This document shows positions 26,938 through 34,315 of a stretch of DNA of 64,000 nt, piece by piece; the first letter of the stretch is position 1; the number at the start of each line of letters is the position of its first letter. Below the pieces are notes generated by a model. It saw only the letters and a list, made by a program, of their open reading frames with translations. It was not told the DNA's origin and ran no database searches. Position numbers and translations under genes: made by a program. This DNA is from Pseudotabrizicola sp. (lineage in GTDB: Bacteria > Pseudomonadota > Alphaproteobacteria > Rhodobacterales > Rhodobacteraceae): NCBI RefSeq assembly GCF_030656345.1, contig NZ_JAUSNR010000006.1, positions 1 to 64,000 on the forward strand. Reading direction: 5' to 3'.

Positions 26938-27237
26938 GTGGCCCCGCCCCCCCGCACCCCACCGCTGTTTCTGCGCCGGGCCAGCTACCGCCAACGCAGG
27001 CGGCGCGATGCGGCGCGGCTGTTGCCGGTGATCGGCGTGTTTCTGATGCTGCTGCCGGTGCTCTGGGCCCCGCAGGACACGTTCCGGCGCGACACCGCGC
27101 CGGACGGGATTTATCTGTTCGTGGTCTGGGCGGTGCTGATCGCGCTTGCGATGCTGATCTCGCGCAGCCTGAACACCGCTGATGACGGCGATGATCTGGG
27201 CGCGTCTGATGATCCGGTGCCGGGTCCGGGCCGGTAG
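26938..27237 (+). CDS. Small membrane protein in the symporter-kinase operon
   Basis: The 99-residue protein starts at GTG, five bases after the response regulator stop. It has an arginine-rich N-terminus (RRASYRQRRRRDAAR), two hydrophobic helices (LLPVIGVFLMLLPVLW and YLFVVWAVLIALAMLI) and an acidic C-terminal tail. I do not recognise a family. Tight spacing to both neighbours suggests an accessory subunit of the sensor. It does not look like the DUF4212 partner of some symporters. Confidence 0.75.
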   Translation: MAPPPRTPPLFLRRASYRQRRRRDAARLLPVIGVFLMLLPVLWAPQDTFRRDTAPDGIYLFVVWAVLIALAMLISRSLNTADDGDDLGASDDPVPGPGR

Positions 27238-27249
27238 GGGCGCACCGCA

Positions 27250-29937
27250 ATGCCCTTCAACATTCTGGTCCTGTCCTGTCTGGCCTATGTGATCTTTCTG
27301 TTTGGCGTCGCCTGGGCGGCGGAGCGGCGGGCAGACCGGGGGCGTTTGGGCTGGCTGCAATCGCCGCTGATCTACACGCTGTCGCTGTCGATCTACTGCA
27401 CGGCCTGGACGTTTTACGGGGCTGTCGGCTATGCGGCGCGGTCGGGACTGGAGTTCCTGACCATCTATCTGGGGCCGACGATTGTGTTCATCGGCTGGTG
27501 GTGGGTCTTGCGCAAGCTGGTGCGGATCGGGCGGCAGCAGCGGGTGACCTCGATTGCCGACCTTATCTCCAGCCGGTTTGGCAAGTCGAACCTGCTGGGC
27601 GTGATCGTGACGGTGATCGCGGTGGTGGCGGCCACGCCCTATATCGCGCTGCAATTGCAATCGGTCACCCTGTCGTTCAGCGTCTTTGCCAGCCCTACGG
27701 ATGACGGCTTTGCCCCACCGGGAACCGAGGCGACGGCGGTCTGGGTGGCGGCGGGGCTGGCGCTGTTCACCATTCTGTTCGGCACCCGCAATCTGGATGC
27801 GAAAGAGCAGCACCACGGCATCGTCACCGCCATCGCGGTCGAGGCGGTGGTCAAGCTGATCGCCCTGATCGCGGTGGGGGTGTTTGTGGTCTGGGGCATG
27901 GCCGACGGCCCGGCCGACATGATCGCCCGGATTGATGCGTCAGAAATCTCCGACTGGAACCTGCAGCCGGGCCGCTGGGCCGGGCTGTTGTTCGCGGCGG
28001 GCGCAGCGGTGATCTGCCTGCCGCGGATGTTTCAGGTGATGGTGGTTGAAAACGCCGACGAGCGGCATCTGGCCACCGCGTCCTGGGCGTTTCCGCTGTA
28101 TCTGTTCGCGATGAGCCTGTTCATCGTGCCGATTGCGGTGATGGGGCTGGAACGCCTGCCTTCAGGCGCCAACCCCGACATGTTCGTGCTGACCCTGCCT
28201 TTGGCCGAAGGGCAGGGGGCGCTTGCGATGCTGGCGTTTCTGGGAGGGTTTTCCTCGGCCACGTCGATGGTGATCGTCGAGTCGATTGCGCTGGCGACCA
28301 TGGTGTCGAACCATATCGTCATGCCGGTCTGGCTGCGGCTGCGGCCTGCAAAGGCCGTATCGGGCGATGTGCGCAGGCTGGTGCTGCTGTCGCGGCGGAT
28401 TTCCATCGGGGTCGTGCTGGGGTTGGGCTATGCCTATTACCGGATGTCGGGCGGGTCGACGGCGCTGGCGGCCATCGGGCTGATCGCGTTTGTGGGTGTC
28501 GCGCAGTTCCTGCCGGCGATGGTGTTTGGCATCTTCTGGCGCGGGGCCACGCGGATTGGTGCTGCGCTGGGCATGACGGTGGGCTTTGTGGTCTGGGCCT
28601 ATACGCTGTTCCTGCCGTCATTCGGCCCCGACGCGGTGATCCCGGCCATGGTGTTCATCGACGGGCCGTTCGGCATCGACTGGCTGCGCCCGCGCGCGCT
28701 GTTCGGGGTCGCCACGATGGACCCGCTGCTGCATGCGCTGTTCTGGTCGATGACACTAAACACTGCGGCCTTTCTGGCCGGATCGCTGTTCACCTTTCCC
28801 GGCCCGGTGGAGCGGATGCAGGGCGCGGCCTTTGTGCGGGTGTTCGACACCACATCGGGCAGCCCGCGCGGCTGGGAACGGGGGCTGGCCGAGCCCGAAG
28901 ACCTGCTGGTGATGTCGCAGCGCATCATGGGGGATGACGACGCGCTGTCGTTCTTTGAGGCCGAGGCGAAGGGGCAGGGCAAGGCCGGATATCTGCCCGA
29001 CCCCACGCCGGATTTCATGGCGCGGCTGGAACGGCGGCTTGCGGGGTCGGTGGGGGCGGCGACCGCCCACGCGATGATGAGCCAGCTTGCCGGACGCGCC
29101 ACGGTGACGGTTGAAGACCTGATGGCGGTGGCCAGCGAGTCGGCGCAGATCATGGAATATTCGGCCCGGCTGGAAAGCCAGCAGGAAGAGGTGACGCGCA
29201 CCGCACGCGCGCTGCGCGAGGCCAATGAAAAGCTGATGCAGCTGTCGATCCAGAAGGATGCGTTCCTATCCCAGATCAGCCATGAGCTGCGCACGCCGAT
29301 GACCAGCATCCGCGCGTTTTCCGAGATTCTGACCGAAGGCGATCTGCCCGCCGAACAGGTGGCGCATTATGGCCGCATCATCCATGACGAGGCCAAGCGC
29401 CTGACCCGGCTGCTGGATGATCTGCTGGATCTGTCGGTGCTGGAAAACGGCACGGTGCAGCTGAATCTGGGGCTGGCGAACCTGAGCCAGATGATCGACC
29501 GCGCCCTTGCCTCGGCCAGCCACACCAAGCCCGAGCGCAGCTTTGTCATTCACCGCGATCTGCCGATGGAGAATATCTTCATCCGCACCGATGCCGACCG
29601 GCTGGTGCAGGTGTTCATCAACCTGATCTCGAACGCGCGCAAATATTGCGATGCGACGGCACCCGAGCTGCGGATTTCGGTGCGGCAGCGGGGCGGGCGG
29701 GTGACGGTGGATTTTGCCGACAACGGGTCCGGCATCCCCAAGGCCAGTCAGGCGCTGGTGTTCGAGAAATTCGCCCGCCTGACCGACCAGACCCGCGCCG
29801 GGGGGGCGGGGCTTGGTCTTGCGATCTGCCGTGAGGTGATGGCCAATCTGGGCGGCACCATCACCTATCTGCCGGGGCAGGGCGGGGCGGCGTTTCGCGT
29901 GGCCGTCCCGCTGCGGCTGGAGCGGAAGGCGGATTAG
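27250..29937 (+). CDS. SSS-family symporter fused to a histidine kinase
   Basis: Residues 1 to about 520 are a sodium:solute symporter domain with around 13 hydrophobic helices (IYCTAWTFYGAVGYAARSG is characteristic). A linker and coiled coil (SARLESQQEEVTRTARALRE) lead to a DHp domain with the phosphorylated histidine H678 in SQISHELRTP. An HATPase domain follows, with DNGSGIP and GGAGLGLAICREV. The layout is that of CbrA/CrbS sensors, which couple uptake or sensing of small nutrients (histidine, acetate) to regulation. It forms one operon with the response regulator and small membrane protein. The ligand is unknown; acetate or another short acid is plausible next to an ScfR gene. Confidence 0.92.
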   Translation: MPFNILVLSCLAYVIFLFGVAWAAERRADRGRLGWLQSPLIYTLSLSIYCTAWTFYGAVGYAARSGLEFLTIYLGPTIVFIGWWWVLRKLVRIGRQQRVTSIADLISSRFGKSNLLGVIVTVIAVVAATPYIALQLQSVTLSFSVFASPTDDGFAPPGTEATAVWVAAGLALFTILFGTRNLDAKEQHHGIVTAIAVEAVVKLIALIAVGVFVVWGMADGPADMIARIDASEISDWNLQPGRWAGLLFAAGAAVICLPRMFQVMVVENADERHLATASWAFPLYLFAMSLFIVPIAVMGLERLPSGANPDMFVLTLPLAEGQGALAMLAFLGGFSSATSMVIVESIALATMVSNHIVMPVWLRLRPAKAVSGDVRRLVLLSRRISIGVVLGLGYAYYRMSGGSTALAAIGLIAFVGVAQFLPAMVFGIFWRGATRIGAALGMTVGFVVWAYTLFLPSFGPDAVIPAMVFIDGPFGIDWLRPRALFGVATMDPLLHALFWSMTLNTAAFLAGSLFTFPGPVERMQGAAFVRVFDTTSGSPRGWERGLAEPEDLLVMSQRIMGDDDALSFFEAEAKGQGKAGYLPDPTPDFMARLERRLAGSVGAATAHAMMSQLAGRATVTVEDLMAVASESAQIMEYSARLESQQEEVTRTARALREANEKLMQLSIQKDAFLSQISHELRTPMTSIRAFSEILTEGDLPAEQVAHYGRIIHDEAKRLTRLLDDLLDLSVLENGTVQLNLGLANLSQMIDRALASASHTKPERSFVIHRDLPMENIFIRTDADRLVQVFINLISNARKYCDATAPELRISVRQRGGRVTVDFADNGSGIPKASQALVFEKFARLTDQTRAGGAGLGLAICREVMANLGGTITYLPGQGGAAFRVAVPLRLERKAD

Positions 29938-29941
29938 AGCC

Positions 29942-29982
29942 TGTCGCGTTGAGTGAATGTGAGACGCCCATCAAACGCGACA
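29942..29982. repeat. Inverted repeat after the kinase gene
   Basis: TGTCGCGTT (29942-29950) and AACGCGACA (29974-29982) form a perfect nine-base inverted repeat with a 23-base loop, four bases after the kinase stop. There is no U-run. It may be a hairpin ending the kinase operon or a dispersed repeat. Confidence 0.5.
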
Positions 29983-30063
29983 TGCTTTAAACCGGCCTGC
30001 GTGAACCCTTTGGTAACGCCGCTGCGCGAGACTGGCGCAAAGCGGATAAGGATCGGGGTCGCC

Positions 30064-31125
30064 GTGGCGGGTGAGGTGTTGCGCAGAAAACTAAAGGCCA
30101 AACAGCAGGCCGCGGCCGAAGGCGGGCCGGGGGCTGACCGGGCATGGCGCATCAGCTTTGCCCGCGCCGCCCGCGATATGATGGACCTGCCGGTCGATTT
30201 CGTCAGCCTGTCGACCGACCGGCTGTCACTGGCCGAACTGCTTGACGTGCCGCCGGAACGGGCGCTGATCCTGATGCTGGAAGGGCCGGAAGAGGGCTTG
30301 GGCCTGCTGATCCTGTCGCCGGACCTGCTGTCGGCGCTGATTGAAGCGTTGACGATCGGCAAATGTGGCACGCAAACCCCCGATCCGCGCAAACCCACCC
30401 GCACCGATGCCGCAATGCTGTCGCCCATGGCAGATCTGGCGCTGTCGCATCTGGAAGAGGCGCTTGCCGAAGACAGTGATCTGGTCTGGGCCAGCGGTTT
30501 TCGCTTTGCCAGCTTTATCGAAGAGGCGCGGCCGCTGGGGCTGCTGCTGGAAGATGTGACCTACCGCGTGCTGACCGCCCGGTTGTCGGTGTTCTTTGGC
30601 GCCCGTGTGGGCGATATGTGGCTGGTGCTGCCCGCCGCCGGGCGCGGCCGCAAGCCGCGGCTGGCGGCCAATGCCGTGCCATCCTCGGTGTCGCGCCCGG
30701 CGTTTTCTGCGGCCCTTGCCAGCCGGGTGGATGCGGCCTCTTGCCAGATCGAGGCGGTTCTGACCCGGCTGTCGATGCCCTTGTCCGAGGTGATGGGCCT
30801 GTCCGCCGATATGGTGCTGCCCCTGCCCACGGCCGCGCTGGACCGGATCTGCCTTGACGGGCTGGACGGTCGCCACGTGGGAGAGGGCAGGCTGGGCCAG
30901 CATCGCGGTATGCGCGCGCTGCGCCTGACCGCAGAGATCGGGGCATCGGATGCGCCGGTTGCAGGGATGGGTGCAGCGGATGCGGGGCGCACGGCTGCGA
31001 TGGATGCGGGCGGGATGGAGGATCTGCCGTCGGAAACCGCCGCCGCCTGGGGCGACCCGGCCCCGATGCCAGAGGCCCCGCTGGATTTTGACTTCGGCGG
31101 CTTTTCCGCCACGGGAACGGACTGA
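30064..31125 (+). CDS. FliM/FliN-family (SpoA) flagellar motor switch-like protein
   Basis: The 353-residue protein begins with AGEVLRRKLKAKQ, like alphaproteobacterial FliM-like proteins. It has a middle domain and a C-terminal SpoA domain (AVLTRLSMPLSEVMGLSADM, VLPLPTAALDRICLDG). The tail is alanine- and acid-rich. Switch proteins form the flagellar C-ring and bind CheY-P. No flagellar genes flank it. GTG at 30064 is my chosen start; the frame is open further upstream, through the inverted repeat. It may be FliM itself or a paralogue; a link to the single-domain response regulator nearby is only a possibility. Confidence 0.8.
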   Translation: MAGEVLRRKLKAKQQAAAEGGPGADRAWRISFARAARDMMDLPVDFVSLSTDRLSLAELLDVPPERALILMLEGPEEGLGLLILSPDLLSALIEALTIGKCGTQTPDPRKPTRTDAAMLSPMADLALSHLEEALAEDSDLVWASGFRFASFIEEARPLGLLLEDVTYRVLTARLSVFFGARVGDMWLVLPAAGRGRKPRLAANAVPSSVSRPAFSAALASRVDAASCQIEAVLTRLSMPLSEVMGLSADMVLPLPTAALDRICLDGLDGRHVGEGRLGQHRGMRALRLTAEIGASDAPVAGMGAADAGRTAAMDAGGMEDLPSETAAAWGDPAPMPEAPLDFDFGGFSATGTD

Positions 31126-31247
31126 GGTTGAGTGTGGGCAAAGGGTTTGTCTGCATCCACGCGGCGGCGGTTGCGGGCGCAAACGCCGCGGGTGGACAAA
31201 GGGCCGTCACCCGCCGCAGGTGACTGGCCCCGGCTTTCCGGCCCGCC

Positions 31248-31673
31248 TCAGCCCTTTGCCAAAGCCTCGATCTGCGGGCGCAGACCTTCGAGGTTGTAGC
31301 CAAAGCGCGCCGGGATGCCGATCAGCTCTTCCGCCGGCATGTCGCCCGCCTTTGCCAATGCCCAGCAGATTGACGATCGGTTGCCGCTGGCGCAATAGGC
31401 CAGCACCGGGCCGGTCGCGGTTGCCATCGCCTCGGCCTGTGCGGTGACATTGGCCATGGTCAGCGCGCCGCCGATCACCGGGTTCACCACATAGTCCAGC
31501 CCCGCCGCCGCGGCCGCCGCCTGCATCGCCGTGGCGTGGTGCGACGCCGGGATCTCGGCATCGGGGCGGTTGTTGATCACCCGGGTATAACCGGCGGCCT
31601 TGATCGCCGCAAAATCCTGCGGATCGATCTGGGGGGCGACGGCGTAGTCGGGGGTCAGCGGGCGGATGTCCAT
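31248..31673 (-). CDS. Phosphatase-like sulfur-transferase protein (TIGR01244 family)
   Basis: This 141-residue protein has a dual-specificity phosphatase-like fold, with TRVINNRPDAEIP and the catalytic loop YCASGNRSS (C-x5-R). In other bacteria this domain is the N-terminal part of beta-lactamase-like hydrolase fusions involved in hydrogen sulfide detoxification; here it is separate. The ATG at 31673 is preceded by AAAGGAG and overlaps the previous gene by 19 bases. It is the last gene of a four-gene sulfur operon. Confidence 0.87.
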   Translation of the reverse strand: MDIRPLTPDYAVAPQIDPQDFAAIKAAGYTRVINNRPDAEIPASHHATAMQAAAAAAGLDYVVNPVIGGALTMANVTAQAEAMATATGPVLAYCASGNRSSICWALAKAGDMPAEELIGIPARFGYNLEGLRPQIEALAKG

Positions 31674-32107
31674 GGGGTCTCTCCTTTGGAAGTCAGGGCG
31701 CGGCGCAGCGCGGGCGTGACGACCATAGCCGCGACCATGGCAACAAGAAAGACCAGACCAGAGCTGCCGTTCACGAATGTCATCGCCAGTGCCGGGCCGG
31801 GGCACAGGCCCACCAGCCCCCAGCCCGCGCCGAACAGCACCGAGCCAAGGATCAGGTCGCGGTCCAGCTTTTGTGGCGGCTTCGCAGGAATGGGCGTGCC
31901 CAGCACGGCGATCTTGCGCCGCTCTGCCACCCGCCAGGCGATGGCCATCGGCAGGATCGCCCCGCCCATAACAAAGGCCAGTGTCGGGTCCCAGTCGCCG
32001 AACACATCCAGCCAGCCCTGCACCTTGACGGTATCGACCATGCCAGACACCAGCAGCCCCGCCCCGAACAGCGCCCCGGACAGGGCGGAAAACACCATGC
32101 GCATCAT
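31655..32107 (-). CDS. YeeE/YedE-family half transporter (second half)
   Basis: The 150-residue membrane protein has about four hydrophobic helices with the family motifs GALFGAGLLVSGMV and GWGLVGLCPGPAL, the latter holding the conserved cysteine that handles thiosulfate or sulfur species in TsuA-type proteins. It lies one base after the other YeeE half gene. The two probably pair into one transporter. Neighbouring persulfide genes indicate uptake or export of a sulfur compound. Confidence 0.88.
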   Translation of the reverse strand: MMRMVFSALSGALFGAGLLVSGMVDTVKVQGWLDVFGDWDPTLAFVMGGAILPMAIAWRVAERRKIAVLGTPIPAKPPQKLDRDLILGSVLFGAGWGLVGLCPGPALAMTFVNGSSGLVFLVAMVAAMVVTPALRRALTSKGETPWTSAR

Positions 32108-32108
32108 G

Positions 32109-32537
32109 TCAGATCACCCCCAGCCAATGACGGAACACCAGCACGCTCGCCCCGCCCGCCGCGATATACGCGACGGTGGCCGCCATCCCCCGCCACGACA
32201 GGCGCGAGATGCCGCAGACCCCGTGCCCCGAGGTGCAGCCATTGGCCAGCCGGGTGCCAAACCCCACCAGCCCCCCTGCGGCGACCAGCAACCAGATATT
32301 GCCGGTCAGCCCGGTATCGACCCCGCCGGACAGCGCCACCAGCAGCGGCGGCACCAGCACCAGCCCCAACAGAAAGGCCAGACGCTCGCCCCGGTTGCTG
32401 CGGCCCGACCCGTCGACCAGACCGCCGATGATGCCCGACGCCCCCATGATCCGCCCGTTCATCAGCAAAAACAGCGCCCCGGCACCGCCAATCATCAGGC
32501 CGCCGATCAGCCCCCGGACCCAGTCATCTTCCATCAT
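32109..32537 (-). CDS. YeeE/YedE-family half transporter (first half)
   Basis: The 142-residue membrane protein begins with a helix GLIGGLMIGGAGALFLLMNG and has GTRLANGCTSGHGVCGISRL, the first-half motif with two conserved cysteines of sulfur transporters. It lies between the dioxygenase gene and the second half gene (one-base gap). Transport of thiosulfate, sulfite or persulfide is inferred. Confidence 0.88.
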   Translation of the reverse strand: MMEDDWVRGLIGGLMIGGAGALFLLMNGRIMGASGIIGGLVDGSGRSNRGERLAFLLGLVLVPPLLVALSGGVDTGLTGNIWLLVAAGGLVGFGTRLANGCTSGHGVCGISRLSWRGMAATVAYIAAGGASVLVFRHWLGVI

Positions 32538-32561
32538 TCGGTATTTCCTGTGGTTCAGATA

Positions 32562-33425
32562 TCAAAGCCGGTTGACCGGCACTTTCAGATAGGAGGTGCC
32601 GTTGTCATCGGGTTCGGGCATCTGGCCTGCACGCATGTTCACCTGCAGCGACGGGATGATCAGCCGGGGCATTGCCAGCGTGGCATCGCGGCCTTGGCGC
32701 ATCGCGACAAATTCCTCGCGGCTTTTGCCCGCGCCCACATGCACATTCAGCGCCTTTTGCGCGCCGACGGTGGTTTCCCAGGCAAAGTCGTCGCGGCCCG
32801 GGGCCTTGTAGTCGTGGCCGACAAAGATCCGCGTCTTGTCCGGCAGGGCCATGATCTTTTGCACGGAATCGAACAGCACTTCCGCAGAACCGCCCGGGAA
32901 ATCGCAGCGCGCGGTGCCGAAATCGGGCATGAACAGCGTGTCGCCGACAAAGGCCGCATCGCCGATCACATAGGTCAGGCAGGCCGGGGTATGGCCGGGC
33001 GTGTGCAGCACGTCGCCGCGCAAGCCGCCGATGTGAAAGCTGTCGCCTTCGCGGAACAGCTGGTCGAACTGCGACCCGTCGCGCTGGAACCTTGTGCCTT
33101 CGTTGAAGATCTTGCCAAAGGTGTCCTGCACCACGGTGATCTGGTTGCCGATCCCGATCTTGCCGCCCAGCCGTTCCTGAATATAGGGCGCGGCGGACAG
33201 GTGGTCGGCATGGACATGGGTTTCCAATATCCATTGCAGATCAAGACCCTTGTCCTGAATGAAGGCGATGACTTGATCGGCCGAGCGGGTGTCGGTGTGG
33301 CCCGAGGCATAGTCGAAATCGAGCACCGAGTCGATCACGGCGCAGGCGCTGCCTTCCGCTTCGGTCACCACATAGGTCACCGTATTGGTCGCTTCGTCAA
33401 AGAACCCTTGAACTGTGGCTTGCAT
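32562..33425 (-). CDS. MBL-fold persulfide dioxygenase-like hydrolase
   Basis: The 287-residue protein is a metallo-beta-lactamase fold enzyme close to the Blh/ETHE1 group, which oxidises glutathione persulfide to sulfite. Metal ligands are in THVHADHLSA, LHTPGHTPAC, FVGDTLFMPDFGTARCDFPG (given in part) and VGHDYKAPGRD. It is the first gene of the operon with the YeeE halves and the phosphatase-like protein, a layout known from BigR/SqrR-controlled sulfide detoxification. The regulator gene itself is not in the window. Confidence 0.9.
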   Translation of the reverse strand: MQATVQGFFDEATNTVTYVVTEAEGSACAVIDSVLDFDYASGHTDTRSADQVIAFIQDKGLDLQWILETHVHADHLSAAPYIQERLGGKIGIGNQITVVQDTFGKIFNEGTRFQRDGSQFDQLFREGDSFHIGGLRGDVLHTPGHTPACLTYVIGDAAFVGDTLFMPDFGTARCDFPGGSAEVLFDSVQKIMALPDKTRIFVGHDYKAPGRDDFAWETTVGAQKALNVHVGAGKSREEFVAMRQGRDATLAMPRLIIPSLQVNMRAGQMPEPDDNGTSYLKVPVNRL

Positions 33426-33477
33426 GGTCGTCCCTCCGTCCGTTGCGTCTGGGGTGATGTAGAGTGCTGGGCATCAT

Positions 33478-33493
33478 ATTGCAAGAATGGAAT
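33478..33493. promoter_or_regulatory. Possible SqrR/BigR-type operator
   Basis: ATTG-N8-GAAT lies about 50 bases upstream of the dioxygenase start. It differs at one position from ATTC-N8-GAAT, the site described for Rhodobacter SqrR. Short degenerate motif, so the match may be chance. Confidence 0.35.
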
Positions 33494-33613
33494 GTGTTTT
33501 TCCGACCCGCAGGCATCTTGGCCCGGCCCTGTCCGGTCGCCATTCGCTTGACCTGAATCAAGGCGTTTCGCCCGGCCTGACGCTACACTGTGACAGAACA
33601 GGGAGAGGATATC

Positions 33614-33940
33614 ATGGGTAAATCGCTGCAAGACCGCAGAACGGAACTGCTTGAGCGTATGGCCATTCTGGCCGTCCGGATGGAAGAGATCGGGACAGAA
33701 TTGGAAAGCCACAACAACCCGGACTGGTCTGACCTTGCGACCGAGCGCGAGGCGGATGAGGTTCTGGAAGGCATCGGCCTGTCGGCGCAGGCCGAGATCC
33801 GGGCGATAGAGGCCGCCTTGCAACGGGTTGGCGGCGGCAAATATGGCACCTGCACCCGCTGCGGGGCCGACATCGGCGAGGACCGGCTTGATCTCTTGCC
33901 CTTCACGCCATTCTGCCGCGACTGCGCCGCACATGTGTGA
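33614..33940 (+). CDS. TraR/DksA-family zinc-finger protein
   Basis: The 108-residue protein has an N-terminal helical hairpin region (LQDRRTELLERMAILAVRME) and a C4 zinc finger CTRCGADIGEDRLDLLPF followed by CRDC. DksA-type proteins bind the RNA polymerase secondary channel; short members like this may act similarly or bind other partners. The ATG at 33614 follows AGAGGATATC. It diverges from the sulfur operon. Confidence 0.88.
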   Translation: MGKSLQDRRTELLERMAILAVRMEEIGTELESHNNPDWSDLATEREADEVLEGIGLSAQAEIRAIEAALQRVGGGKYGTCTRCGADIGEDRLDLLPFTPFCRDCAAHV

Positions 33941-33969
33941 CGACAGGGGACTGAAAACAGGGGGCAGCA

Positions 33970-34194
33970 ATGGCTGACATGACAGATATCGCAACGCGGT
34001 GCAGCGGCGAAGACAGCTTTGGCGGGCGGCACCACAGCGGGCGGGCCCCGACGTTGCAGGGCCTGCTGAACGAGATGAAGGCGCTGGGCGCTGTTCTGCC
34101 CGGGCATTGCGTGGCAGCGGAAGGGGCCAGTCACGCGCCGGACCGGGGCACTGCGGCCGGATCTGGCCGGTGGCCGGACAGATACAAAGGCTGA
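33970..34194 (+). CDS. Small hypothetical protein
   Basis: This 74-residue frame begins MADMTDIATR, after AGGGGGCAGCA, 29 bases behind the DksA-like gene. It has one leucine-rich amphipathic stretch (TLQGLLNEMKALGAVLPGH) and a low-complexity tail. I recognise no family. A ribosome site and same-strand spacing argue for a gene, but it could be chance coding in GC-rich DNA. Confidence 0.4.
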   Translation: MADMTDIATRCSGEDSFGGRHHSGRAPTLQGLLNEMKALGAVLPGHCVAAEGASHAPDRGTAAGSGRWPDRYKG

Positions 34195-34315
34195 TCCGCG
34201 CACTCCACATTGATCTTTGCGTTCCTCTTTGCGTTAATCATTGTTAACGAGCTGGGAACAAAGCCTTGACCCGCTGCGGCGGAGCAAGGCACGGTAAAGG
34301 CCGGGGGTGGGGATC

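Noticed and set aside
25119..26957. Minus-strand open frame of about 612 codons
   Set aside because: It is antisense to the ScfR regulator and the response regulator, both of which are well supported.
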